NCBI GenBank assembly: GCA_020916435.1
Contig: CM037092.1
Coordinates: 78,130,817-78,194,816, forward strand
Length of the DNA: 64,000 nucleotides
Origin: Oxytropis ochrocephala
Taxonomy: Eukaryota > Streptophyta > Magnoliopsida > Fabales > Fabaceae
Direction of reading: 5' to 3'
Shown: positions 10,981 to 21,699 of the stretch, one piece after another
Position numbering within the stretch: position 1 is the first letter of the stretch
Layout of the letters: each line of letters begins with the position of its first letter
Program-made: the position numbers and the translations under genes
The notes under the pieces: generated by a model
What the model saw: the letters and a program-made list of their open reading frames with translations, nothing else
Database searches by the model: none
What the model was told of the DNA's origin: nothing

Positions 10981-11737
10981 ACACCAATTATTCACTATGG
11001 GGGGAAGTTTGTTAAACATGACCAGCTTGAGAATGATGGGGGCAAAGAGTCATCTGTTTGTGGTCAAGATGTGGATAGATGGAGTTACTTTGAGGCTGTA
11101 GGAATTGTGACAGATTTAGGGTTTGAAAGTGGTACTTATAGGCTATGGTGGAGAATTGGCAAAGATGTGTTGTTTAGGAGGCTTTTGAGTGATGATGATG
11201 CATTAGAATTGGTTGAGTTTGCATTGAAGTTGGGAGTTGAAGCTTATATCTTCATTGAGCATTTTAATCAAGTTGGCCAAGATGCAGAGAATGAAGAGCA
11301 TGAAGAGAGTGAAGACAGTGAGGATGAACTTAGGCATATTCATATGGATGATAGTGAGGAAGAGAGAACAATTGGCAAAGATGATGGGTTTGGAGATGAA
11401 GAGGTTGCTAAGACACCACCTAGAACCCCACCACCATCAATGAATTCCCCTGGTGGAACAAGAGTTGTCATTAATGGGACTCCTTATAGAGTAAAGTCTA
11501 GGGCAAAAAGAACCCCAAATAAAAAGGGTGGTGCGAGTTCTAGTGCCCAAGTTGAGGATGTAGGTGAGCTAGATGATGAATACATTAGTGAGGAGTTAAA
11601 TAGTGATGATCCAGATGATGAAGAGGATGAGGGTGGTCCAAAATATGACAGGTTTAGGCCTAATGAGGGTGGTCCAAGAAATTAATTTTGTGAAAAGCTT
11701 CATAAAAAGGGTAAGAGTTGTATGTAAAAAGCGTTGC

Positions 11738-11966
11738 AGGTGGACTCGAGGCCCAATTCGGTCGATAGGCCCAATATGGCCCGATCTGTAGCTATAAATA
11801 TGGCACGAATCCCATTCATTATTACTTGTGGTCTATTCTTGTTCCTTTGCTTGACTTGGCGTCGGAGTGCTTTCGCGGTACCACCGTGCGACCAGGACTC
11901 AGGACACGAGGCTATCGTGATCGAGCTAAAGGACTACGCCAGCACCACCCCTATTGGTCTTGTATG
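11738..11966 (+). mobile_element. LTR fragment inside the MULE
   Basis: The MULE reading frame stops at a basic Cys motif (CKKRC) and resumes after this block. The block has CTATAAATATGG (TATA box, about 11791) and GTCGGAGTG then GCGGTACCACC, shared with the Tat LTRs at 27751 and 37711 (GTCGGAGTGTCTTTGCGGTA). It is therefore a related LTR piece; ends and target duplication are unclear. Confidence 0.5.
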
Positions 11967-12635
11967 ATCAAAAACAAATGTGGATTTAAAGCACTTGTAA
12001 GTAAGGTGGCACAAACAAACATTTAGAATGAAAACTTGGAATGGGATCCACAAGTGTGCTAGGGTAATGGAAAATTCAAGTGCAAGGGCTAAGTGGCAGC
12101 CAAGAAAGTCACTAAAAGACTTTCAACCAGTGACCATGTGAAGGTGAAAGAAATAATGGATGATATAAGGGTAAATTATAGTGTTGGAATTACTTGGGGT
12201 AGGGCTTGGAGGGCCAAAAAACTAGCAGAAGAGATAATTGAAGGTGATGCAAGTAAGCAATATTCTTTGTTATGAAGGTATGCAGCTGAGTTGAAGAGGG
12301 TGAATCCTGAAAACACTTGCAAGATCTCAGTGATTAGACCAACACCTATAGATCAACCAAGGTTTGGATCCTTTTATTTTTTCTTTGATGGGTGTAAACA
12401 TGGGTTCTTGAAGGGTTGTAGGCCATTTATATGTGTTGATGGGTGTCATCTCAAGACCAAGTATGGTGGACATCTTTTTGTGGCTGTTGGGAGAGATCCA
12501 AATGACCAATATTTCCTATTTGCTTTTGGGGTTATTGAAACAGAAACAAAGGACTCATGGAGATGGTTTTTAACTTTGTTGTTGGAAGACATTGGTCAAG
12601 ATAGAAGATGGATCTTTATTTCAGACCAACAAAAG

Positions 12636-12974
12636 GTAATGTTTTAACACTTTATGTTTTAACACTTTATATGTGTTTTATCATTTGTGTTTTAACACTT
12701 TATGTTTTAACACTTAATGTTTTAACACTTTCTGTTTTACAACTTTAAAACAGTTCCTGTTTTAATCACCTCTCACAGTTTCGGTTTTAACACTTTATAT
12801 GTTGTTTATTATTTGTTTTTAACACTTTATGTTTTAACACTTAATGTTTTAACACTTTCTGTTTTACAACTTTAAAACAATTTCTATTTTAATCACCTCT
12901 CACTGTTTCGGTTTTAACACTTTATATGTTGTTTATCATTTGTGTTTTAACACTTTCTCTTTCCATTTAGGTAG
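12636..12974 (+). other. MULE intron 1 with internal repeats
   Basis: Starts GTAATG after an AAG codon and ends TTTAGGTAG before GGC ATG ATG AAA, which restores the expected QQKG motif. It is filled with TTTTAACACTTTATG repeats, including two near-copies of a block of about 120 bp (12705-12805 and 12840-12945). Confidence 0.7.
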
Positions 12975-14562
12975 GGCATGATGAAAATATTTGATGAGAT
13001 GGGTTTGGAACATAGACTGTGTGTCATGCACTTATATGCAAACTGCAAGAAGAAGTTTGGTGGAGGAACTATCATCAGAGATCTTATGATGGGAGCATAA
13101 AAGGCCACTTACTACCAATCGTGGGAGGCAAAGATGAATGAGTTGAAGAAAATTGATGTTAAGTGTTGGGAATAGCTCATGGGTATTGAACCTAAATTCT
13201 GGTGTAAGCATGCATTTTCTTTTAACCCTAAATGTGATATAGTTATGAATAATCTAGCTGAGGCATTCAATAGTACACTATTAACTGCTAGAGATAAGCC
13301 TATCCTCACCATGGTCGAAAAGATTAGGGCTTATTTGATGGGTAGGATGGGTAAGCAAATGAAGCAACTACAGAAATGGCCACATAGAGTGATGCCTCAA
13401 CCTTTGAAAAGATTAGCTAAAGAAGTAGAAGCTAGTGCAAATACGGTGGCTAAATGGTCTCGCGCTCTTAACTTTCAGGTTGAACACATGATTGGAACTA
13501 GGTCATTCATTGTTGACTTGGCTAAATCTACATGTACTTGTAATTTTTGGCAGTTAGTTGGTATACCATGTAGACATGCTTGTGCTGTCATATCATTTAG
13601 AGAGCAGAGGCCTGAGGATTATGTGGATACATGTTATACTAGGTATAGCTATGAACTTGCATATAGTCATGGTATAAGTGCTATAAATGGCCAAGATATG
13701 TGGCCTGTTGTTGAAGTGGATGATATGCTGCCACCAAAATATAAGAAAGGCCCTGGTAGACCACATAAATTGAGGAGGAGGCAACCTGATGAGCCACAAC
13801 CAAGTCATGCTGAGAAATTAAAGAGGGCTGGAACAAAATACAGATGCACTAAGTGTAATAAATTTGGTCATAATAGTAGAGGATGCAAAAGTACAGAGAT
13901 CAATCCAGAGGCACAAAAAAGGAAGGTAATTAATACATAAATACACTTTATGTTTTATTAATACTGGTTTTAAATTTGTAATGATGTATGTTTTATTAGT
14001 ACTGGTTTAAAATTTGTAATGATGTATGTTTTATTAATACTGTGTGTTCATGTAGAAAACCAAGAAAACAAACTGCTGCATAAGAGGAACTGATGCTGGT
14101 GATGTTGTGATGGAACAAACTGATGTTGCTGGTGTTGCTGTGAATGAACAAACTGTTGCTGGTTTTGCTGTCAATGAACAAACTGATGCTGGTGTTGCTG
14201 TCAGTGAAGAACCTGATGTTGCAGTAAGCCAACAAAGCTCTGCTATTGTGATCCAGAATGCACCTGCAGTTAACTAACAAATTCCTACTGTTGTGAGCCA
14301 ACAAAGCTCTGGTTATGTGATCCATAATGCACCTCGAGTGAGCCAAAATTCTGCTGTTGTGCCCAATATAAGAGTTGAGAAACTTCTAATTTCAAGAAAG
14401 AGACAAATGGTTGATGCACCAAATCAACCAGCAGCTAAAGGAAAAAAGACCCTTGGTTTCAAGAAGACTAGATTTAGTACAAGGGTGAAGAGGAATCTTT
14501 TACCTTGTACCGGACCTGGTTCTAACCCCAACAAACCACTGGAACTTGAAGATGAAGAATGA

Positions 14563-15184
14563 AGTAGTTTATGTAGTTTGTTAATTAGGAGTTTATGTAT
14601 TTTTGAGCTGTAATGGTTTATGTATCTTTTGAGCTGTACTTTGACTCATGACAATGACTTAATGAGAGTAGTATTTTGCTAGTAATGACTTAATGTATTG
14701 GTTCCTAATTTGCTAGTAATGGATACTAATTTGCTAGTTCAATGAAAGTAGTATTTTTGCAATTTTCAGTTTAGTAATTCAGTTTCTGGTACATTTATAT
14801 ATCTTCATTGTGTAGTTTCTGGTCTTATGTGATTGTGCAGGTGCTGTTAAAAATTCTGCAGCAGATTCTGCTCTTATCTTGAACTGAAACAAATTCTGCA
14901 GCAGTTTTACATAGTCTATATGTGAACAAATCTGCATCAGCACTTAGTATATCTGCAGCAGTTTACACATTCTATGACAACAATTACAAATCTGCAGCAT
15001 ATACAAATCTGCAGCATTTTTTTGACAGCATAACAAAATTTCCTCAATTCATTAACATAGCATAAACCAACACTAATTTGTTCAATTTGTTACATAATGC
15101 CTAAACCAAAATACAAAACAAGTTTGATCAATTCATAGTAAAAGTAGACATTACATTCATAGTAGACCTATAACACGAGTTACA
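14563..15184 (+). other. MULE 3' non-coding region
   Basis: Follows the transposase stop codon. AT-rich; between 14858 and 15018 TCTGCAGCA recurs about six times. No open frame is supported. It continues at 20393 once the Athila-like insert is removed. Confidence 0.6.
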
Positions 15185-16617
15185 TGATAAATCCATATCA
15201 CATGCTTGTTTTGAATGTTAAAAACTGTGTTTTGAAAGAAGATTTTAATGAAAACCAGTAAAGTTTGAGCTGAATTTGTGAATATTTGAATCTAGTTTTT
15301 TTTGTAGTGTTATGTGGGTTTCTTTATGTTTATGTGTTCAGGAACTAGATCAAATTGAAGAACAAGTTGTGCAAACAAGACGTGAAGTTGGAGCGATTTA
15401 GGAAGATTAAGCAGCAGCAAGTTTCTGGTAGCACCAGACAACACTCGGCGGTCTCATTTTGTTCTAAACATCCATTGGTGGAGTTAGTCTTGTTTCTGCA
15501 GCGCGTAAGTCGCGCGTAAGCACCAGACACGCGCAAGATTGCAAAAATTCTCCAAAGCTATTGCGCGTAAGTCGCGCGTACGCGTGAGTCACGCGCAAGA
15601 TTGCAAAAATTCTCCAAAGCTGTTGCGCGAAAGTCGCGCGTAAGCGCCAGTCACGCGCAAGTGTGCAGTATTTTCCGTAAACTGCGGCGTATCTTGCGCA
15701 GCGTCTGCACGCCGAACGAGGCGATCTGCGCGAAATCACTTAAGTAGCGATTTGGAACTCAAAAAAACCAGTTTTTACACTCTTGGAAACCCTAGAACTC
15801 AAAGGCACTCATCTCATATCATCTCTATTGAAGATTCAAGGCTTGGGAACAAGATTTGGAGCTTCAAATGAGTTCATCTTCTTCATTCAAGTGTAATTTC
15901 TGTTTTTCCTCTTCTTCCTCTATGCGTAGCTAAATCTCTTTTTGTTAGGGATGAATGAATATTGAGAAAACACTATTGTAGTTGGTTTAGATCTATTTTT
16001 ATGTTAAATTCTCTCTTACTTTGTGTATTGAATCTTTATTCTTAATGCTTTTTATGACTTGATCACTCATGAGATGATCTATGATTTATTTATGGAATGG
16101 AAATTTTATATTTGAATGTTTGAGATTGAATACCTTCAACTCTTAGCTTAGGAATAATATTTGAGTTGTTGTATATTGCAAACCCTTGATTGTAATGCTT
16201 GTCGTCAATTAGAATCACCTAAGGGATTAGGGCTTTTAATTAACAACAAAGGATTAATTGCCTAAGGAATTCGGAATTAGTTAATGATGTGGGTTTGATA
16301 ACAAAGTTAAAGAAAGAGTAATTTTCTAATTCAAATCAATTGCAATAGTGTGGAATCAATAGGAGTTTGTCCCTAACATCTTTTACCATCTCATCTTTTC
16401 AAGCGTTCTTCGGTTTCTATTATCAAAAATACAAAAAAAAATATATTGCTTTACCTTCGAGCTTCATAGCTCAACCATATCAATCGAAACCTATTTCAAT
16501 TTGGTTCATATTAGTGGTTGTTAACGTAATTAGTAAGTGAATTCGATCCTTGAGGGCGATATCCGGTTCTTACGGTTTTATTATGAGCGATTTGGTACAC
16601 TTGCCAATATTTCAACA
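15185..16617 (+). repeat. 5' LTR of Athila-like element (15185-20392)
   Basis: TGATAAATCC to ATTTCAACA. Near-identical to 18977-20392 over most of its length; the largest differences lie in the CpG-rich repeat near 15500-15690. Confidence 0.92.
15501..15686 (+). repeat. 62-bp CpG-rich repeat in LTR, three units
   Basis: GCGCGTAAGTCGCGCGTA and its variants start at 15501, 15563 and 15625, joined by CACGCGCAAGATTGCAAAAA. The matching stretch in the other LTR (about 19296-19460) has lost many CpG sites, e.g. GTTGCACGTAAG where this LTR has GTCGCGCGTAAG. Confidence 0.85.
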
Positions 16618-16623
16618 AGTTTT

Positions 16624-16641
16624 TGGCGCCGTTCTTGCGGG
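16624..16641 (+). other. Primer binding site, Athila type
   Basis: TGGCGCCGTTCTTGCGGG begins six bases after the LTR end. Athila-group elements use TGGCGCCGTTGCCGGGGA, matching tRNA-Asp; this copy differs at several bases. Confidence 0.8.
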
Positions 16642-16811
16642 ATCGAAATTACAATTACCGATGAAATTCGAGGCAACAACTAATTTGAACCGTACATACT
16701 TTAATTTGTTTTTAGTTTTGTTGTTTCTTTTTACTTTATGCATTTTTTTTTATCTTTTTACCACTTTTACTCCCTTGATTCTATGAAAGCCAGGTGAATA
16801 CTTTGTAAATC

Positions 16812-17469
16812 ATGGAGTCCACACTACCGCCACTTCGTTGTTGTTGTTGTGGAGGACCACGTTTAAATGGCGATTGTGAGACATACTCTATTGTGATCTT
16901 TGTGGGAAAGATCTTGTGTATTGCTCTTGTGAACGAGAATGGGTACTCATTGATGAGTCTTATCCTTGGTTGTGACCTAAAATTCTTGAGGAGCAGTCGA
17001 TAGTTATTGACAAATCATATCCTGGTTAGCGGATGACTGGTTAGCAGATGAACAACCACTTATTCAAAAATCATAACAAGAAGAAAAGGGCTCAATAATA
17101 GAAGAATCATGGGAGAAAAAGAAAGATGAGGAAAAAATAAGAATTGAACGGGGGGATCCTCTTGTCTGGAAGGAAGCTAAAAACTCTCAATCTTGGGAAA
17201 GTATGGAAATCCAACAAGAAATCACCCAACAAATCATTTTCCCTTCTCATCTTTTGAGAAGCAATGAAGATGGGAGTGAAGAGCTTGATCGATATTTAGA
17301 CTCCTTCTATGCCTTGTTCATCATCCTTCACCTTGAGAGGATATGGAAGCATATGAAATTGTACCTCAAGTTCATGAATTTCCTACCTCATAAGCGAAAG
17401 AAGAAGGATGATGTGTTCTTTGTGTCATATATTCCACCTTGTGACAGAGGAATTGCGTCGTCAAGCTAG
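16812..17469 (+). pseudogene. Degraded coding remnant of Athila-like element
   Basis: Two short open stretches (16812-17003, 17203-17469) lie where gag should be. The first is Cys-rich at its start (RCCCCGGP), the second has charged helices and ends PPCDRGIASSS. I cannot place either in a known domain; the position and the following GTTAAAG-AAGCGCTT motif, which normally lies downstream of integrase, suggest that gag, protease and pol were deleted and only ends remain. Expression is doubtful. Confidence 0.4.
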
Positions 17470-17470
17470 T

Positions 17471-17510
17471 GGCGTTAAAGAAGCGCTTCATGGGAGACAA
17501 CCCATGCGAG
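17471..17510 (+). promoter_or_regulatory. Conserved hairpin motif, Athila-like element
   Basis: GGCGTTAAAGAAGCGCTT is followed by the stem CATGGG (17489-17494), loop AGACAA and CCCATG (17501-17506). The other Athila-like element has the same loop class and a differently paired stem at 48246-48263. An RNA element is inferred from the paired changes; role unknown. Confidence 0.55.
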
Positions 17511-18210
17511 GGAGTGTTTTATCTCTTCTCCTTTATTTCCATGTCTTCTCTTTATTTTTTGTTATTGTTTTGCTGAACTCTCTTTACACTGACACTTGTT
17601 TTTTTTTTCTGAAACAATTTTTGTTCATAGCATGTGATGTTAAAACTGCATTCCTACAAATGTTTTTATCATGTTTCTATTTTATGGTGGAATGTAGTTT
17701 TCATGGATAACTCTTATTGGATTGTGATTTTCAATGTCCTTTTGATGATATGCTCTTAATTTTTATGAACCAGTTTAAATGGGACTGATCATGCATCTTG
17801 TTGTTCTAAATCCCTTGGATGGAAACCATTACAGGGATCTTCTGTAACATTTGATTACTTGATTCATTGTGCTTAATACCCTATCATGAATAACCTGTGA
17901 GCATATAAGCCAAACAGTTAATTTTATTCTTGAGTGCTTCCATTGCTTGTGACACTCTTCAGAACTTGACTTAATTCTTGACTACTTTTGCATTGCTTAT
18001 ATGCACACACATGTGATTGAGGACTTCCTGTTTTTTTTGGCAGCCAGAGCCTTAAAAAGCCTACCCTGTATTATTGACCTTTTGAATAGCCCATCTGAGC
18101 CTTAGACCTTTTTTTTGGATTGATTACCCTCATTACAAGCCATAAACTGAAAAACCAAGTGTCCCACTTGTTTGGAATTGAGGGGTCTATATTCACTATT
18201 TAACTTGAAG

Positions 18211-18290
18211 CTCAAAATTAAGTTTGGGGTGGCAAATTAAGTTTGGGGTTGCTTGAGGACAAGCAATTGTTCAAGTTTGGGGTGGTATAC
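18211..18290 (+). repeat. Internal extra polypurine-tract cluster
   Basis: AAGTTTGGGGT occurs at about 18220, 18239 and 18273, with GCTTGAGGACAAGC between the last two. It duplicates the real tract before the 3' LTR (18944-18976) about 700 bp upstream. Confidence 0.7.
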
Positions 18291-18299
18291 CAAAATTAG

Positions 18300-18715
18300 T
18301 ATATTACATTCAAAAAAAATATATTACATTCAAAAGAAGTAGTATATTACTTTCAAAAAAAAGGAAAAAAAAGAAAGAAAGAAAGAAAAAGAGAGAAATC
18401 AAAATCAAGTCAAACCAAACCATATAGAAGAAATAACAAAGCTCAATTTTGTATGGTGGAGAATTCTTTGGTGAAGTTGAGTGCAGCGTAGGAAAGGTTC
18501 ATAAGTGAAAATGGCATCTCTCAATTCCAATCAAGAAAGCCTAGATTCCAAAATTTATCATTCCTTACCCAAGCCCCATTACAACCCTTAATAACTCCTC
18601 ATGATGTGTGTGGTATTTGCATGTGATTGCTTGTGATGTGATTGAGTGTATTACCCGGAAAACACTTGTGTATGAGATAGAAACACTTGAGAGAGAGAGA
18701 GAGAGAGAGACACTT
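18300..18715 (+). repeat. Low-complexity stretch
   Basis: TATATTACATTCAAAA repeats (18300-18360), A/G-rich GAAAGAAAGAAAG (18360-18400) and a GA dinucleotide run at about 18691-18710. Nothing coding seen between here and the 3' LTR. Confidence 0.7.
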
Positions 18716-18943
18716 ATAGGTGAGGAACTTGAATGAAAATGAGAACAATTGATGATTGTATGATGTGTCGCTTGAGATTCTAATTTGGGGAGCTTGAATT
18801 GTTGTTTTTAGGATACAAGAATGCATGTTAGGTCACTCATTGACAACTGTGAAAAATTAATTGGTTTTGAGCTAGGTATAATTGTGGACATCGGAGTCAC
18901 ATCTAGTAATCTTATTCTAACCCTTGTTTTGCATTGAGTTTGC

Positions 18944-18976
18944 TTGAGGACAAGCAAATATTTAAGTTTGGGGTTG
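18944..18976 (+). other. Hairpin and polypurine tract before 3' LTR
   Basis: TTTGCTTGAGGACAAGCAAA is an 8-bp perfect stem with AGGA loop, followed by TTTAAGTTTGGGGT just before the LTR. This is the usual primer for plus-strand DNA in Athila-group elements. Confidence 0.8.
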
Positions 18977-20392
18977 TGATAAATCCATATCACATGCTTG
19001 TTTTGAATGTTAAAAACTGTGTTTTGAAGGAAGATTTTAATGAAAACCAGTAAAGTTTGAAATTTGAATTTGTGAATATTTGAATCTAGTTTTTTTTGTA
19101 GTGTTATGTGGATTTCTTTATGTTTATGTGTTCAGGAACTAGATCAAATTGAAGAACAAGTTGTGCAAACAAGAAGTGAAGTTGGAGCGATTTAGAAAGA
19201 TTAAGCAGCAGCAAGTTTTTGGTAGCACCAGACAACACTCGGCGGTCTCATTTTGTTCTAAACATCCATTGATGGAGTTAGTCTTCTTTCTACAGTAGCG
19301 TAGCGCGATCCATCCGCAAGATTGCAAAAATTCTCCAAAGGCATTTGCGCGTAAGTCGGCGTGTAAGCGCTAGTCGCGGCGTAAGTGTGCGATTTTTCGA
19401 TGGTACATTGCGCGTAAGTTGCACGTAAGCGCTAGTCACGCGCAAGTGTGCAGTATTTTCCAGTAGCTTTGCGCTTACGCGCACCGGAACAGAGCTGATG
19501 CGCGAAATCATTTAAGTAGCGATTTGGAACTCGAAAAAACCAGTTTTTACACTCTTGGAAACCCTAGAACTCAAAGGCACTCATCTCATATCATCTCTAT
19601 TGAAGATTCAAGGCTTGGGAACAAGATTTGGAGCTTCAAATGAGTTCATCTTCTTCATTCAAGTGTAATTTATGTTTTTCCTCTTCTTCCTCTATGCGTA
19701 GCTAAATCTCTTTTTGTTAGGGATGAATGAATATTGAGAAAACACTATTGTAGTTGGTTTAGATCTATTTTTATGTTAAATTCTCTCTTACTTTGTGTAT
19801 TGAATCTTTGTTCTTAATGCTTTTTATGACTTGATCACTCATGAGATGATCTATGATATATTTATGGAATGGAAATTTTATATTTGAATGTTTGAGATTG
19901 AATACCTTCAACTCTTAGCTTAGGAATAATATTTGAGTTGTTGTATATTGCAAACCCTTGATTGTAATGCTTGTCGTCAATTAGAATCACCTAAGGGATT
20001 AGGGGTTTTAATTAACAACAAAGGATCAATTGCCTAAGGAATTCAGAATTAGTTAATGTTGTGGGTTTGATAACAAAGTTAAAGAAAGAGTAATTTTCTA
20101 ATTCAAATCAATTGCAATAGTGTGGAATCAATAGGAGTTTGTCCCTAACATCTTTTACCATCTCATCTTTTCAAGCGTTCTTCGGTTTCTATTATCAAAA
20201 ATACAAAAAATATTTTATTGTTTTACCTTCGAGCTTCATAGCTCAACCATATCAATCGAAACCTATTTCAATTTGGTTCATATTAGTGGTTGTTAACGTA
20301 ATTAGTAAGTGAATTCGATCTTTGAGGACGATATCTGGTTCTTACCGGTTTTATTACTTGAACGATTTGGTACACTTGCCAATATTTCAACA
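18977..20392 (+). repeat. 3' LTR of Athila-like element (15185-20392)
   Basis: TGATAAATCC to ATTTCAACA, followed by the TTACA duplication. See 5' LTR for differences. Confidence 0.92.
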
Positions 20393-20413
20393 TTACACGA
20401 CCTAAACCCTACA

Positions 20414-21003
20414 TTACATTTTAAGGAAATCAAAATTCTTAATTCCTACAAAGATGATGAGCAAAACTATTATTCCTTGCATCCAACTAATCTTCTTCCT
20501 CTCATCTAACAATTTGAGTTTGAGCTTTGCAATTTTTTTCGACTCCCAATCCTTGAAAATTTCCCCACATTTACATTGTGAGTTGCTTGTGTTGCACATT
20601 GAGCAACCAATGGTTTAGGAACCGACATAGCTTCACGTTGATTCATTTCTGATACTGAGACCATAGTCATTCTTTCAACGTCTAGCTCATTGTCCTAGAT
20701 GAACAAATTGCAGCATACTCGCTTCTGCACAATCAAAAAACAGAGAATAGAAGAATTAGGTTTAGGGGTTTCAGGAATTAGAAGGGATTAGAATATTTAG
20801 GTTTAGGGTTTATGTAATTAGAAACAATTACAACATTTATAACCAACAATCTAGCTTACCCCCAAATTGGAACACCTTCAGAATCTTCTTCCACGGTTTT
20901 CAGCGGTGTTGGCTATCCATAAACGCATAGGATAATCACATCCACATAAAGGGAGTTAGCCTTGCCTTGATGCAGCATTCGAAGAAGCATTGCTTCTTGC
21001 CAT
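20414..21003 (-). pseudogene. GRF-type zinc-finger protein, decayed
   Basis: Reading the minus strand from ATG at 21003-21001 gives 48 codons with CGCDYPMRLWIANTAENRGR, the GRF zinc-finger pattern (CxC, then TxxNxGRRF, then C, then C). A GT-AG intron (20859-20725, phase 0) joins it to exon 2 from 20724, which supplies the last Cys and NLFI-stop-DNELD. The C-terminus has a Lys/Leu-rich helix and a hydrophobic segment (IIVLLIIFVGI), as in many plant GRF proteins. Three in-frame stops (one Gln-type, two at the Trp positions) and a frameshift kill it. It converges on the MULE transposase, so it was probably part of or captured by the MULE. Confidence 0.75.
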
Positions 21004-21222
21004 TGGAGTGAACGAAAAGAGAAGAAGGCAGAAGAAGAAGATGGAAAAACCTGGGTTTCAGATCTGAGTTAAGAAGAAGATGAATGAAGAAGATGATATA
21101 AGCCTCAGCCACGTCATTACATCCAGGTCAGATTAATTTAACACTGTGAGATTAAAGTAACAGCAGGGGCCCATTTAAAGTAACAGCAGGGGCCCATTTT
21201 ACAGGGACACTAATGGATTTTC
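21004..21222. other. Probable right end of the MULE
   Basis: Non-coding. AAAGTAACAGCAGGGGCCCA is tandemly duplicated (about 21155 and 21178), followed by TTTTACAGGGACACTAATGG. I looked for the complement of this end to the left of the transposase and did not find it, so the terminal inverted repeat is unproven. Confidence 0.35.
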
Positions 21223-21224
21223 TT

Positions 21225-21639
21225 CATATTTGCCTGGGCCAAAAGCCCTTTAAGGAACTGGCCCCACCCAATCCAGCTTCAAAAGCACGGACCAAAGCAC
21301 ACTTTGCGTCGAAGCACTGCGCGCCCCTCGCAGACCCCCGTGAACGACGGCTGGGATCAATCGGCCAGATCCGACCCTCAGAACCGAGGTACTTCGTCTA
21401 AAAATAGAGGTGCAACCCACTGCTTCCAGGTACACTCTCATTCCTTCCACATTCCGCCTTACTCACATACTGACTTAGGCATCAGAGTGTCAGCAGGTAC
21501 ACCCCACTCGACATGGGATGGAGGCTAACTCGGACCATCGGATTTCAATCTTCGAAGATCGACTCTCATCTTTGAGGCTAACGAAGCAAGACCCAAAAGT
21601 TCCTCGGACCAGGTAATTCCCGAGATCCAGGACCAAACA
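21225..21639 (+). repeat. LTR of gag-less Tat element, plus-strand copy
   Basis: Resembles the LTRs at 39360-39774 and 62832-63244 read on their own strand: GGGCC..AGCCC start, AAAAATAGAGGTGCAA with TATA-like sequence, TTAGGCATCAGAGTGTC, and end GGACCAAACA. Much more diverged than those two are from each other. No partner LTR is seen downstream. Confidence 0.7.
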
Positions 21640-21659
21640 TTGGCGACCACAGTGGGAGC
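21640..21659 (+). other. Primer binding site, Tat type
   Basis: TTGGCGACCACAGTGGGAGC directly follows the LTR. The minus-strand copy has TTGGCGACTACAGTGGGAGC at the same place. Confidence 0.8.
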
Positions 21660-21699
21660 ATAATCAATTGCTTCCACCCCGACATCAGGAACATTCGTC

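Larger units (their letters stand above)
10981..14562 (+). pseudogene. MuDR-type MULE transposase, decayed
   Basis: The intact protein would cut and paste a Mutator-like transposon. In order: a MuDR N-terminal region (HYGGKFVKH, DRWSYFEAVGIVTDLGF; 10981-11400), an acidic stretch, the MULE core (CVDGCHLKTKYGGHLF at about 12433 and ETKDSWRWFL), a CCHC-like SWIM finger (CTCNFWQLVGIPCRHAC, about 13533) and a zinc knuckle (CTKCNKFGHNSRGC, about 13845). Two GT-AG introns fit: 12636-12974 and 13926-14055, both phase 0. The last exon carries GV(A)VNEQT-like repeats. It is broken: stop at 11683, a 230-bp insert at 11738, a frame change near 12090, stops at 12273, 13098, 13173 and 14275. The 5' end and left terminal inverted repeat are not seen. 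Family call is firm, function lost. Confidence 0.9.
15185..20392 (+). mobile_element. Non-autonomous Athila-like LTR element
   Basis: Complete by structure: LTRs of 1433 and 1416 bp starting TGATAAATCC and ending TTTCAACA, target duplication TTACA (15180-15184, 20393-20397), a TGGCGCC primer site directly after the first LTR, and a purine tract (AAGTTTGGGGT) before the second. The 2.36 kb between LTRs holds only short degraded coding pieces and no recognisable reverse transcriptase or integrase. Primer site, TTGCTTGAGGACAAGCAA motif and the GTTAAAG-AAGCGCTT motif point to the Athila/Calypso group (established knowledge). It must have depended on an autonomous relative. It sits in the 3' part of the MULE. 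Confidence 0.9.
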
